Of a DNA stretch of 64,000 bases, positions 41,856 to 50,552 are shown in pieces. Location: positions 806,001-870,000 of the forward strand of contig NZ_CP036150.1 of NCBI RefSeq assembly GCF_008329965.1. Direction: 5' to 3'. The notes beneath the pieces were generated by a model. That model saw nothing but the letters and a program-made list of their open reading frames with translations, searched no databases and was not told where the DNA came from. The DNA is from Oceanispirochaeta crateris (GTDB lineage: Bacteria > Spirochaetota > Spirochaetia > DSM-2461). How positions within the stretch are numbered: position 1 is the first letter of the stretch; each line of letters starts with the position of its first letter. Position numbers and translations under genes: made by a program.

Positions 41856-43376
41856 TCATTTCTTTTCTTCAGGCCGCCACAAATTGTCTTCTAAGACAAG
41901 AGCATATACGGTTGATAGAAGATTTTTCAATCCTCCATTGAGTTTTTGAGCAGTAGCAAGCAATGCTTCTTGATCATCAGGAAATCCGGGGGCATTGAGT
42001 TTGAGTCCGGATGTCATCATGTTTTCAAGAAGAATTTTAGCAGCCAGAAACCTCTGATACTTGTCTACGGCAAAAATTATTGGGTCTTTAATCATCCCCA
42101 TGACTTCCCATGTGACCTGTTCTGCCTGGGAGTATAAGCCTATATCCTTGTTTTGATCACTAAAGCGTAAAGGAAGTCCTTCTATGATGGCATCAATATT
42201 TTTTAGAAGCCACTCGAGGTTAAACAATCCTGTTCCGCAATTGAACAATATTTTTTTCCCTGAAGATTCAAGGGCTGCGGCCTCTTCATGACTGATTCCC
42301 ACTCCAAGATCAACGCAATTCAGTCTGCCTTTGCCGGCATCTACGAGGATTCCACCTTTGATATCTACAGCAGTCTTATAAGATTCATCAAATCCTGCAG
42401 GGGCGTCTTTGATTGCGAGAATGGCCAATTCAAGGGGGTCTAGTGTATAGCCCAGGTTATCAATGTTCCCCAGTGAGATGAATCGGATACCCTTGTCATA
42501 GAGGTGCTGCCAGGTTTTCTTGAGAACCCGGAAACACTGGCCATGACCTCCCGGAAGGCAAATGAATGGGAAATCCTTGTTTGAAGAACGAAATATCTCC
42601 TTTGGATCACCTTGAGAACTGTGACTGTACGCTGTTATGAGGGGCTGTTTGGCAGAGTAAGCATCGTAAGGCGGTATGTCCAGGGATTTCGCCAGACTCT
42701 TAAGCCAGGGACTTTGTTTGTAAGTCTTCAGAGCTCCCTGTACTTCACTGTCATTTGAAACACTTGTCATCTGAAAGAAGGGTATGCCTTTTAGCTCATC
42801 TTTGCCGGTCAGACCTTTGTAGGATTTGTTTAAAAGCAGGAGTGATCGGAGCTTTAGTTCCATATAGGAGGGCCCTGGAAGGCCGACGGGCTGAAGGAAG
42901 CCAGGAGTGACACCCTTTGGTCTTCCCTTGGATTGAGCGGCTAATTTTGTAAATTCATCTTCATAAAGATCAAATAGTTTTGGACTAAAACCACTATTCT
43001 TTTTTATATCTCCATAGGATGTGGCAGAACCGCCGTTTAAAAATCCATAGGCGAAGACAGGAAGGAGGGCTGTTCCTGCCTTTATCAATTCAGAACGAGA
43101 GATCCTTCCTTCCTCTGGATTTAGATATGATGCCGCATCGGGATAAGATTTGGTAAATTTCCTGAGTTCTTCCTCACTAAAGTGAAAAGATTTGGCACCG
43201 CTGAGGTCCAAGATTCTCTTTCCATCAATCTCTGGAACTCCCTCGGGGATTACCTTTTCCGACCTTCCAGTCTGTCCTTTATTGTATCCGTCTAGTATGG
43301 ATAATGATAATTCAACATCCACACCATGGTTCAGGAGTTGTGTGGTCTCTTCAAGGGTCAGTAAGGGATCGCTCAT
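41856..43376 (-). CDS. UDP-sugar pyrophosphorylase family (UDPGP/UAP-like) protein
   Basis: 506 residues from the ATG at 43376, with AAGGAGA about 8 nt before; an ATG at 43421 lies inside the preceding gene. Eukaryote-type UDPGP/UAP landmarks are seen in diverged form: YGFLNGGSATSYGDIKK for the LxGGxGTRLG nucleotide loop, CLPGGHGQ for the PGGxG loop, and SLGNIDNLGYTLDP for the NxDN metal/uridine site. The enzyme should couple UTP with a sugar-1-phosphate, but the Arg of GTRLG is replaced by Tyr, so specificity is doubtful. It lies between the J-like gene and hisI. Confidence 0.82.
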   Translation of the reverse strand: MSDPLLTLEETTQLLNHGVDVELSLSILDGYNKGQTGRSEKVIPEGVPEIDGKRILDLSGAKSFHFSEEELRKFTKSYPDAASYLNPEEGRISRSELIKAGTALLPVFAYGFLNGGSATSYGDIKKNSGFSPKLFDLYEDEFTKLAAQSKGRPKGVTPGFLQPVGLPGPSYMELKLRSLLLLNKSYKGLTGKDELKGIPFFQMTSVSNDSEVQGALKTYKQSPWLKSLAKSLDIPPYDAYSAKQPLITAYSHSSQGDPKEIFRSSNKDFPFICLPGGHGQCFRVLKKTWQHLYDKGIRFISLGNIDNLGYTLDPLELAILAIKDAPAGFDESYKTAVDIKGGILVDAGKGRLNCVDLGVGISHEEAAALESSGKKILFNCGTGLFNLEWLLKNIDAIIEGLPLRFSDQNKDIGLYSQAEQVTWEVMGMIKDPIIFAVDKYQRFLAAKILLENMMTSGLKLNAPGFPDDQEALLATAQKLNGGLKNLLSTVYALVLEDNLWRPEEKK

Positions 43377-43401
43377 GATTGAAATCTCCTTGGATGATTC
43401 A

Positions 43402-43716
43402 TCAGACTTCTTCTTTTTCAATAACGTCTTTAAGGGATTGATACCAGAGTCCCGGACCGGTGTATTGGGGGCGTAGTGGCATGTTCTCTAGGATACCCTC
43501 CAGGGTTTCCTGTCTTCCTGGGTAAAGCAATTTCCATTGAGCACGAGCCTCTTCGCTTGCAATCATTCTATAGGCCTGATTGATTTTGTCGTCCTTGTGT
43601 CTACTCCCGGATAAATGTTGCCAGGCCTTCTCAATCTCTGTGTTATCCGCATCGCGGGAAAGCCCCAGGACTTTCCAGGGGTCCATGGTACTATTTAAAT
43701 AATCAAATGTGTTCAT
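43402..43716 (-). CDS. J-domain-like protein without HPD motif
   Basis: 104 residues. Residues 12-65 follow a DnaJ N-terminal domain (DPWKVLGLSRDADNTEIEKAW, INQAYRMIASEEARAQW), but the HPD tripeptide that activates DnaK ATPase reads HKD (40-42) and helix II/III are shortened. Such proteins use the J fold without stimulating Hsp70. GAGGAA stands 6 nt before the ATG. It is 11 nt after the helical protein and 25 nt before the UDPGP gene. Confidence 0.78.
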   Translation of the reverse strand: MNTFDYLNSTMDPWKVLGLSRDADNTEIEKAWQHLSGSRHKDDKINQAYRMIASEEARAQWKLLYPGRQETLEGILENMPLRPQYTGPGLWYQSLKDVIEKEEV

Positions 43717-43727
43717 GTTTTTTCCTC

Positions 43728-44792
43728 TTAAATTGCAAACAATTCCAATTGAATTGCACTCTTCACGGAATCCCTTGTTTTTCTTGGATGCAGGGGAGCT
43801 GAATTCTTTCCAGCTAACAGAAATATATCCTGAAATGGATCATTGCTCAAAACAGATGTACCCTGAATTTCCGGATATATATGGTAGAGGTTTACAGATA
43901 GCTCGGAAATAAGGCTTGTCAGGAGCATGATGTATTCATCGGTTAGCTCAAATTCAAGTTTAACCGATTCGGCCGTATCACTGATGATATTTAGATAGGC
44001 CTTTACAAAACTTATCTTGGTATTTCTTTGTTCAAGATAGGCTATCAGGGAATGAAGCCAGTAAACAAGGCTTCTATCAGGATCAAAGCTCAATGATGTG
44101 AGTGCAGCCAGTCTGTACCCTTCCTGATCCCCAAACAGCTTTTTAACCTTAGTAAGGGCCTTATCTGAAAGCATTTCGCTTTCCTGAAGATGCTCCAAAC
44201 ACCAGATCATAATCTTCAGCGCCGTTTCGCTATCCTCACGGCTGATAATTTTTATAACCATTTCAGCCGTATCGAGAAGAACATCTTCGATCTCAGAAGA
44301 ATCTTTGATCAGGTTAAGAGAATCACTAAGTTCGCGATTGTTCTCAAGAATAGCAGCTGCCAATTTGCTCCACTCATCGGGTATTGTCCGCTTCTTCATA
44401 ATATTAAGAAAGAGTGGTTTAAAGGCGGAAGGAGCAGATTCTGCTTCAATGGATTTTACTAAATCCAGGCAAAGGTCTTCTTCGTTTCTATAGAAAGCAT
44501 CCACGGCTAATATAAAAGTCTTCCAGGGAGCCAGCAATGAAGTGGGAGGAATCAATGAAAGATCATTCAGTAACTCATCATTGTGCATACCATTCGTAAG
44601 AGCTTCAAAAGCATCTGATAAAATTATTGCTTCTTTTTTCAGCGGATTGTCCGGAGGGAGAAAGTCGCATTTTGTCAGAATGACAGGGGAATATATATTC
44701 TTCTTTAAAAACTGAGACAATTCCTCTTTTTCGGGATTATCCGAAGACATCAAAAAGTATTTGTTTAGAGTTTTTTTAATTATTCGGGACAT
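43728..44792 (-). CDS. Hypothetical helical protein, first gene of the UDPGP-hisI operon
   Basis: 354 residues, no signal peptide or membrane helix. The sequence is almost entirely helical with Leu-rich amphipathic segments (LAPWKTFILAVDAFYRNEED, SALKIM-like, DSLNLIKDSSEIEDVLLDTA), suggesting an alpha-solenoid or TPR-like scaffold. No family is recognised. It follows a very good promoter and shares the operon with the J-like protein, an adaptor-adaptor arrangement. Ribosome-binding site weak. Confidence 0.72.
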   Translation of the reverse strand: MSRIIKKTLNKYFLMSSDNPEKEELSQFLKKNIYSPVILTKCDFLPPDNPLKKEAIILSDAFEALTNGMHNDELLNDLSLIPPTSLLAPWKTFILAVDAFYRNEEDLCLDLVKSIEAESAPSAFKPLFLNIMKKRTIPDEWSKLAAAILENNRELSDSLNLIKDSSEIEDVLLDTAEMVIKIISREDSETALKIMIWCLEHLQESEMLSDKALTKVKKLFGDQEGYRLAALTSLSFDPDRSLVYWLHSLIAYLEQRNTKISFVKAYLNIISDTAESVKLEFELTDEYIMLLTSLISELSVNLYHIYPEIQGTSVLSNDPFQDIFLLAGKNSAPLHPRKTRDSVKSAIQLELFAI

Positions 44793-44847
44793 GGTTCACT
44801 CACTTAATCCAGGTTATTTCCATTCCTGTATGAAAGGGAATGCCACA

Positions 44848-44876
44848 AAAATAAAGGGCAGGCATATCTGTGTCAA
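44848..44876 (-). promoter_or_regulatory. Sigma-70-type promoter of the 44.8-41 kb operon
   Basis: Minus-strand TTGACA (44876-44871), 17-nt spacer, TATTTT (44853-44848). A CATTCC-N10-GGAATG inverted repeat (44821-44842) overlaps the expected start of transcription and may be an operator. Confidence 0.62.
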
Positions 44877-44882
44877 GGACAA

Positions 44883-46091
44883 TCATCCTTGAGTTTGTAT
44901 GAGGGCCTTGATTTTTTGAATTTCAGAATTATTCAAAACAGAAACAATCTTCATTTCTCCTCCCTCACTCGTTTTAATAGAAGGCTGATCCTTAAGAATA
45001 TTTCTATTCTTATCCAGCAGAATCTTCACTGTGGGGTAGCGGAAATCTTTATCGTTCGTTTCTGTGACAATGCCTGTATACCCATTTACAAGGGTTATAT
45101 AGCTTCCTAGAGGGTAGATGGACAGAATTCCTAAGAGAGCCTTCATGACTTCTTCATCGTAATGAGAGCGCATTTCCCTCAACATTCCGGTCAGACTGGT
45201 ATGGGCATCTCTTCCAGATCTAAATGGCCTGTTGGAGATCTGGGCATCATAAGAGCAGGCTACGGCAATGATTTTACCAAATTGAGAAATACGGGCTGTT
45301 GAGAGTCCCTGTGGATATCCGGAGCCGTCATTCCTTTCATGGTGTTCAAGTATTCCCAGGAGAATATCTCTGGGGAGAGAAAATTCTCTTAATGCTCTGA
45401 ATCCCAGCAGGGTATGGGCTTTAATGACTTTTTGTTCATCCGCGGAAAGAGCCCCTTTCTTGTCGTATATCTTATTGGGAATCTGAAGCATTCCCACTTC
45501 GTGGAGAAGTGACGCGATACCAAGTTCAATTAGTTTATGATTGGGCATTTTCAGCCTGTCTCCGATGGACAGAGCTAAAATGGTTGTTTTGACAGAGTGG
45601 CTGATCATGTATTCACTCCCTTCGGGAGGAACAATCTCCTGAAAACGAAGGACATATTTATCATCTTCTCTGATCATTGTGATCGCTTTTTTAATTTCTT
45701 CTGTCATGGCATTGAGATTCAGGATGCTGTCTTCTTTGAATCTCGTGTGAATTTTTTCTGTAAAATGAAACATCTGCATAAAGAAGTTTCTGGCCCTGTT
45801 GAGGCCTTCTTTTTCTTTAATGTTCTGATCTAGTGTGGCTGTCTGAATATTGGAAGAAGGGCCGCTTTGTGTGGGTGTCTCTCTACCAATGGGAGAACCT
45901 TCGCTGAAGAGAGTTGTAAAACCCCATGTATTCAGATTCTTTATAAGCATTTCGGAGACGGGAGTTTCCGGAGTCAAAAGGACATAACCCTTGTCCAGGT
46001 AAACAGGTGACTCAAAATACATACCTGGTTTGAGACTCTTAATTTCTATATTATTCACCTTTTGCTCATTTTCCAACTTAGTTGACCCCAT
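44883..46091 (-). CDS. HD-GYP-like domain protein with altered HD motif
   Basis: 402 residues. The N-terminal ~120 residues (IEIKSLKPGMYFESPVYLDKG) form the small domain often found before HD-GYP in spirochaete and proteobacterial proteins. The HD-GYP domain is recognisable by YMISHSVKTTILAL, KAHTLLGFRAL and HHERNDGSGYPQGL. The central metal-binding dyad, however, reads LLHEVGML near residue 195, His-Glu instead of His-Asp, and the following Lys of HDxGK is Met. If Glu can replace Asp it is a c-di-GMP phosphodiesterase; otherwise a sensor. Divergent from the membrane protein gene. Start codon lacks a ribosome-binding site. Confidence 0.85.
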   Translation of the reverse strand: MGSTKLENEQKVNNIEIKSLKPGMYFESPVYLDKGYVLLTPETPVSEMLIKNLNTWGFTTLFSEGSPIGRETPTQSGPSSNIQTATLDQNIKEKEGLNRARNFFMQMFHFTEKIHTRFKEDSILNLNAMTEEIKKAITMIREDDKYVLRFQEIVPPEGSEYMISHSVKTTILALSIGDRLKMPNHKLIELGIASLLHEVGMLQIPNKIYDKKGALSADEQKVIKAHTLLGFRALREFSLPRDILLGILEHHERNDGSGYPQGLSTARISQFGKIIAVACSYDAQISNRPFRSGRDAHTSLTGMLREMRSHYDEEVMKALLGILSIYPLGSYITLVNGYTGIVTETNDKDFRYPTVKILLDKNRNILKDQPSIKTSEGGEMKIVSVLNNSEIQKIKALIQTQG

Positions 46092-46135
46092 TATGTATAT
46101 AATTTACACTATTTTTTATTATAGGAGCAACATTG

Positions 46136-46978
46136 ATGAAATTTAAAACCATTTTTTTCCTGTTTAACGGAATCATCCTGTTTTCCTTTCTTTTCATAGC
46201 TTTAATGCCCTTATTTGTTCTCGGTGCCGAATATACACGCATATTCTGGGGAGAAAATTGGTTCCTTGCTCTTTTGTTTTTAATCTTTATATCGGTACTT
46301 GATGCCTATTTCATGATCAACTGGAAAATGTTTTCACTCTTGGAAAAAGAAGATTGGCCGGGATTGACCTCTTATCTTGAGACAGAAATATATGAGAAAA
46401 AGCGACTCAGCTCCCGAAATATCAGAATGATGGTCAATACATCCCTCACAATTTCTAATCTGGATAAAATTATTCGTCTTGAAAAAGAGGTTAGTGAGAA
46501 GAAACCGAGTTTACTGAGCCGCTATGGTGCCATGCTTGGGATTCCTTATTTGCTGAACCAGAACAAGGAGGAGGGGAAAATATATTTCAAGGACTGTATT
46601 GCCCAGAGTTCCGCCAAAGATTTGCCATGGCTGGAGTGGTGTTATTCTTTTCTTCTTCTGGCAGATCAGAAACTGGATGAAGCAAAAACATATCTGTCTT
46701 CCCTTTCTGCTCAGACAAAGGACTCCATACTAAGACTCCTTTCTCTTTATCTTTTATCCACAATATCAGGCAAAGCTCAAGATGAAGCTCTGGTTCAGAA
46801 TAAAAGATCCTTCATAGAACAATATCCCGATAGGCAGAGCCTTGAGAAAGATGTATTAAAAAGTAAAAATAAAAATATTGTGGTTCTACTTCTCTCCAGC
46901 GTACTGGACGACAGTCAGAACTGGTTGTACGATACAGTTTCTGAAAATAATGTAGAGGAAATAAACAATGGTCATTAG
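46136..46978 (+). CDS. Membrane protein with TPR-like cytoplasmic part
   Basis: 280 residues from the ATG at 46136 (AGGAG 8 nt upstream; the TTG just before is in frame). Two transmembrane helices occupy residues 6-30 and 42-62 (LFLIFISVLDAYFMINW). The remainder is soluble and helical, with a repeat-like region (GKIYFKDCIAQSSAKDLPWLEWCYSF, LLADQKLDEAKTYLSSL) reminiscent of TPRs. Family unknown. A TATAAT at 46098-46103 lies upstream. It overlaps the aminotransferase start by 11 nt. Confidence 0.72.
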   Translation: MKFKTIFFLFNGIILFSFLFIALMPLFVLGAEYTRIFWGENWFLALLFLIFISVLDAYFMINWKMFSLLEKEDWPGLTSYLETEIYEKKRLSSRNIRMMVNTSLTISNLDKIIRLEKEVSEKKPSLLSRYGAMLGIPYLLNQNKEEGKIYFKDCIAQSSAKDLPWLEWCYSFLLLADQKLDEAKTYLSSLSAQTKDSILRLLSLYLLSTISGKAQDEALVQNKRSFIEQYPDRQSLEKDVLKSKNKNIVVLLLSSVLDDSQNWLYDTVSENNVEEINNGH

Positions 46979-48188
46979 GAAATCTAAGAAGTTGGATAAT
47001 GTCTGTTACGATATTCGTGGACCCGTTTTAAAAGAGGCCATGAGGCTGGAAGAAGAGGGCTATAGAATCCTTAAACTGAATACAGGAAATCCGGGAGTTT
47101 TTGGTTTTGATGCTCCTGATGAGATCCGCCATGATATCATATTAAATCTTCTGGACGCTCAGGGATATTCCGATTCCAAGGGTGTTTTTTCCGCTAGAAA
47201 AGCGGTCATGCATGAATGTCAGCGTTTAGGAATCCAGGGAGTTGACACAGACGATATATATCTGGGTAATGGTGTCAGCGAACTCATCTCCATAGCCATG
47301 CAGGGGCTTCTTAATAATGGAGACGAAATCCTGATACCTATGCCTGACTATCCCTTGTGGACTGCCTCTTCAGTATTGGCCGGTGGTAAAGCTGTTCATT
47401 ATTTCTGTGATGAAGAGTCTGACTGGTATCCCGATCTGGATGATATTAAGAGTAAAATAAATGAGAATACAAAAGGCATTGTTGTTATAAATCCTAACAA
47501 TCCCACAGGGAGTGTTTATCCCAAAGAAATCCTTGAATCTATCATTGAGTTAGCCAGAGAGCATAATCTCATTATTTTTTCGGATGAAATCTATGATAAA
47601 ATTCTCTATGATGACGCCATTCACATACCCATGGGCTCCCTGGCCGATGATGTACTGATTGTCACCTTTAATGGACTGAGTAAGTCATACCGGGCTGCCG
47701 GGTTTAGAGCCGGATGGATGATTCTAAGCGGAAATAAGAAGATGGCATCCGATTACATAGAAGGTTTGGATATTCTTTCCAATATGAGGTTGTGCAGTAA
47801 TGTTCCGGCACAACTGGGAATTCAGACCGCTCTGGGAGGCTATCAAAGTATCAAGGACTTGGTTGCTCCGGGAGGTCGTCTCAGGAGTCAGCGAGATTTT
47901 TTCTATGAAAAACTCGTTTCAATTCCCGGAATTAGCTGTGTGAAGCCTAAGGGTGCCTTGTATATGTTTCCAAAAGTCGATGTTAAGAAATTCAACATCA
48001 GTAATGACCAGAAGTTGATCTATGACATCTTGACCGAAACAAGGACACTCCTTGTTCAGGGAACCGGTTTTAATTGGAAGGAACCGGATCATTTTAGAAT
48101 GGTTTTTCTTCCGGAACTGGAGGCCTTGTCCCTTGTGGCAACCAGACTGGAATCCTTTTTTGAAACTTATGTACAGCGAGTGAATTAA
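46968..48188 (+). CDS. Alanine-type aminotransferase (AlaA-like, class I)
   Basis: 406 residues, PLP fold type I. The internal-aldimine Lys is in NGLSKSYRAAGFRAGW, the PLP-binding Asn/Asp in INPNNPTGS and FSDEIYD, and the substrate-carboxylate Arg in DHFRMVFLPE. The opening YDIRGPVLKEAMRLEEEGYRILKLNTGNPG is characteristic of AlaA, which interconverts alanine and 2-oxoglutarate with pyruvate and glutamate. AGAGGA lies before the ATG. It is probably translated together with the preceding membrane protein. Confidence 0.94.
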   Translation: MVIRKSKKLDNVCYDIRGPVLKEAMRLEEEGYRILKLNTGNPGVFGFDAPDEIRHDIILNLLDAQGYSDSKGVFSARKAVMHECQRLGIQGVDTDDIYLGNGVSELISIAMQGLLNNGDEILIPMPDYPLWTASSVLAGGKAVHYFCDEESDWYPDLDDIKSKINENTKGIVVINPNNPTGSVYPKEILESIIELAREHNLIIFSDEIYDKILYDDAIHIPMGSLADDVLIVTFNGLSKSYRAAGFRAGWMILSGNKKMASDYIEGLDILSNMRLCSNVPAQLGIQTALGGYQSIKDLVAPGGRLRSQRDFFYEKLVSIPGISCVKPKGALYMFPKVDVKKFNISNDQKLIYDILTETRTLLVQGTGFNWKEPDHFRMVFLPELEALSLVATRLESFFETYVQRVN

Positions 48189-48272
48189 TTTTTTAATCTT
48201 GAAAGATTTGATTCACTTAGATATACTCCATCAGTAAAATTAAATACTACTTATGCTACCAGGAGCATCCCT

Positions 48273-48881
48273 ATGCGCAAACTTTTTTTGACTTTTATGG
48301 CTCTGATTATTACAACAGGTACAGTTTTTGCCCAGATACCACCAGAAGCCGTAGATATTCCTACTGCCCAAGCAGAAATCGATGAATTGACCGCAGCCAA
48401 TGAAGCAATGGTCGATGAAAATAGTCAATATGAATCAGAGAATATGGTTCTCCGTGATGAAATTGATGCAATGGAAGGTTTAAAACGAGATATTTTCGTG
48501 ACACTAGGAAAAATTAGCAGTCAGGCTGGAGAATTGTATGCCATTATGCAGAATGTGAACGATGCGGATATGCGATCAAGATTGAATGCCCAGATTGTAA
48601 CCAATAGGTCTCAGAGATATGCACTAGAGCAGAAGAGTCAGGAATTAGACGAGCTCATTGAACAGCATGAAGCAACTGTTGAAAAAAACATCCGTTATAT
48701 CAATAGAAATATCCTTCAAACAAAGAAGAACAATACCCGCATCGCCCATTTAAATTCCAGCATTACCTACACTCAGGATGAGGGTGCCGGAATGGATGAA
48801 TCCATTCAGAAATCTCAGTCAATCCAGAGTGAAGTTGACAATTTGTTGAATCAGAATCCAGCTCCCAGTGCTGCAAGATAG
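48273..48881 (+). CDS. Exported coiled-coil protein
   Basis: 202 residues. A signal peptide MRKLFLTFMALIITTGTVFA-Q is clear, followed by long heptad-rich helices (AQAEIDELTAANEAMVDENSQ, ALEQKSQELDELIEQHE). Almost no predicted beta structure. Likely periplasmic, possibly tethering or structural, as in small spirochaete periplasmic coiled-coil proteins. A family cannot be named. AGGAG precedes the ATG, and a terminator follows. Confidence 0.78.
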   Translation: MRKLFLTFMALIITTGTVFAQIPPEAVDIPTAQAEIDELTAANEAMVDENSQYESENMVLRDEIDAMEGLKRDIFVTLGKISSQAGELYAIMQNVNDADMRSRLNAQIVTNRSQRYALEQKSQELDELIEQHEATVEKNIRYINRNILQTKKNNTRIAHLNSSITYTQDEGAGMDESIQKSQSIQSEVDNLLNQNPAPSAAR

Positions 48882-48906
48882 ATTCATTATCATCCATTTT
48901 CAGAAT

Positions 48907-48933
48907 GCCTGTTCTTTGAACAGGCTTTTTTTT
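48907..48933 (+). terminator. Terminator after the coiled-coil protein
   Basis: 8-bp stem GCCTGTTC/GAACAGGC, TTT loop, eight T. Confidence 0.92.
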
Positions 48934-49010
48934 AACCAACCCTTCTGGTGGTTTACTCACTCCTGACCGGTGAGTATAATAAGTCCATCTTTAAGGCTAA
49001 GGAAATGACC

Positions 49011-50495
49011 ATGTCAGTGCGTGTTCGCTATGCTCCGTCACCCACCGGTTTACAGCACATCGGTGGAGTTAGAACGGCGCTTTTCAATTACTTTTTTGCC
49101 AAAGCCAATGGTGGCTCTTTTATACTTCGAATCGAAGATACAGATAGGGAACGATACAATGAAGATGCCCTTAAGGATCTTTATGATACTCTTAACTGGT
49201 TGAATATTCCCTGGGATGAAGGACCAGGTAAGGGTGATTTCGGCCCCTATCAACAATCTGAACGTTATAATCTCTACCAGGAATATGCTCAGAAGCTCTT
49301 GGACAATGGGAAGGCTTACTACTGTTTTTGCAGTGCCGAGCGTCTTGATGCCGTGAGAGAAGAGCAGAAAAAGAATAAATCCAGTAATCAGGGTTATGAT
49401 AGACACTGCCGGGATATTGATCCTGCCGAAGCACTGGCCCGCAAAGAAGCCGGTGAATCCTGTGTTATCCGCTTGAAGGTTCCTCTGGAAGGTAAAACTA
49501 CATTTCATGATGAAGTCATGGGGGATATTACCAGGAAAAACAGCGACGTCAGTCCGGATCCTGTCATCGTAAAGACAGATGGTTTTCCAACATATCATCT
49601 GGCTAATGTGATCGACGACCATCTGATGGAAATTACTCATATCATGAGAGCGCAGGAATGGATACCTTCCGGTCCGCTGCATATCATTCTGTATGAGGCG
49701 TTCGGGTGGACAGCTCCCAAATACTGTCACCTTCCACTTGTCATGGGAAAAGATGGATCTAAATTGTCAAAACGCCATGGTTCTACATCTCTAGTAGACT
49801 TTAGGAATGGTGGGTATCTCCCAGAAGCCATCATCAACTATATCTCTCTGCTGGGTTGGTCTTTTGATGATTCAAGAGAATTTTTTACGAAGGAAGACCT
49901 CGAGAAGCTTTTTTCCATGGAGAGAATCAAAAAGGCTCCCGCCGTTTTTGATTATAAAAAACTGGAGTGGTTCAACGGGCAGTACATCCGTAAAAGAAGC
50001 AAAGAATCTCTTCTTGAACTGCTGATTCCCATACTCCAGAAGGATCAGGTTGTTTCCGATCCCATGACTGCTGAAGAAACAGCTATTTTAGAAGGCGTAT
50101 TACCCCTGGCTCAGGAGAGATTGAAGTTTACAACCGATGTGTCAGAAACGGTCAGATTCCTCTTTAGGGACATAGATGGTTATAACATTGATGATGCGTT
50201 GCCCAAAAAAATAGAACTGTCTCAGATTCCTGCAATTCTCGATGCAGCCTCAGAGCTTCTTGAAGGCTTTGAGAGCAGAACTCAGGAAGAAAATGAACAG
50301 GCTTTTTATAATAAATCTCAGGAAATGGGGTTGAAGATGGGTCAGATCATGCAGCCCGTCCGTGTAGCCGTCACTGGCAGTAAAATTTCTCCTCCCCTGT
50401 TTGAGTCTATAGGACTCCTTGGTGTGGAAAAAGCGATTCAAAGAATAAAGGCTCTAAAAGAGCAAATCACCAGGGCCCTCGGGACAGTTCAGTAA
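49011..50495 (+). CDS. gltX: Glutamyl-tRNA synthetase
   Basis: 494 residues from the ATG at 49011, 7 nt after AAGGA; in-frame starts upstream (48948, 49005) are less suitable. Class I synthetase: RYAPSPTGLQHIGGVRTALFN holds the HIGH-equivalent motif and SKLSKRHGS the KMSKS-equivalent. It charges tRNA-Glu, feeding translation and tetrapyrrole synthesis. It heads a row of three synthetase genes, with glyQS 57 nt downstream behind a small hairpin and tyrS directly after that. Confidence 0.97.
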   Translation: MSVRVRYAPSPTGLQHIGGVRTALFNYFFAKANGGSFILRIEDTDRERYNEDALKDLYDTLNWLNIPWDEGPGKGDFGPYQQSERYNLYQEYAQKLLDNGKAYYCFCSAERLDAVREEQKKNKSSNQGYDRHCRDIDPAEALARKEAGESCVIRLKVPLEGKTTFHDEVMGDITRKNSDVSPDPVIVKTDGFPTYHLANVIDDHLMEITHIMRAQEWIPSGPLHIILYEAFGWTAPKYCHLPLVMGKDGSKLSKRHGSTSLVDFRNGGYLPEAIINYISLLGWSFDDSREFFTKEDLEKLFSMERIKKAPAVFDYKKLEWFNGQYIRKRSKESLLELLIPILQKDQVVSDPMTAEETAILEGVLPLAQERLKFTTDVSETVRFLFRDIDGYNIDDALPKKIELSQIPAILDAASELLEGFESRTQEENEQAFYNKSQEMGLKMGQIMQPVRVAVTGSKISPPLFESIGLLGVEKAIQRIKALKEQITRALGTVQ

Positions 50496-50501
50496 TAACA
50501 T

Positions 50502-50522
50502 CAGACCCGATATTCGGGTCTG
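50502..50522 (+). other. Hairpin between gltX and glyQS
   Basis: CAGACCCGA-TAT-TCGGGTCTG, a perfect 9-bp stem with a 3-nt loop but without a T run, so a weak terminator or RNA-processing site. Confidence 0.6.
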
Positions 50523-50552
50523 TTAAATACCACCAAGATAAGGAAATTAATC

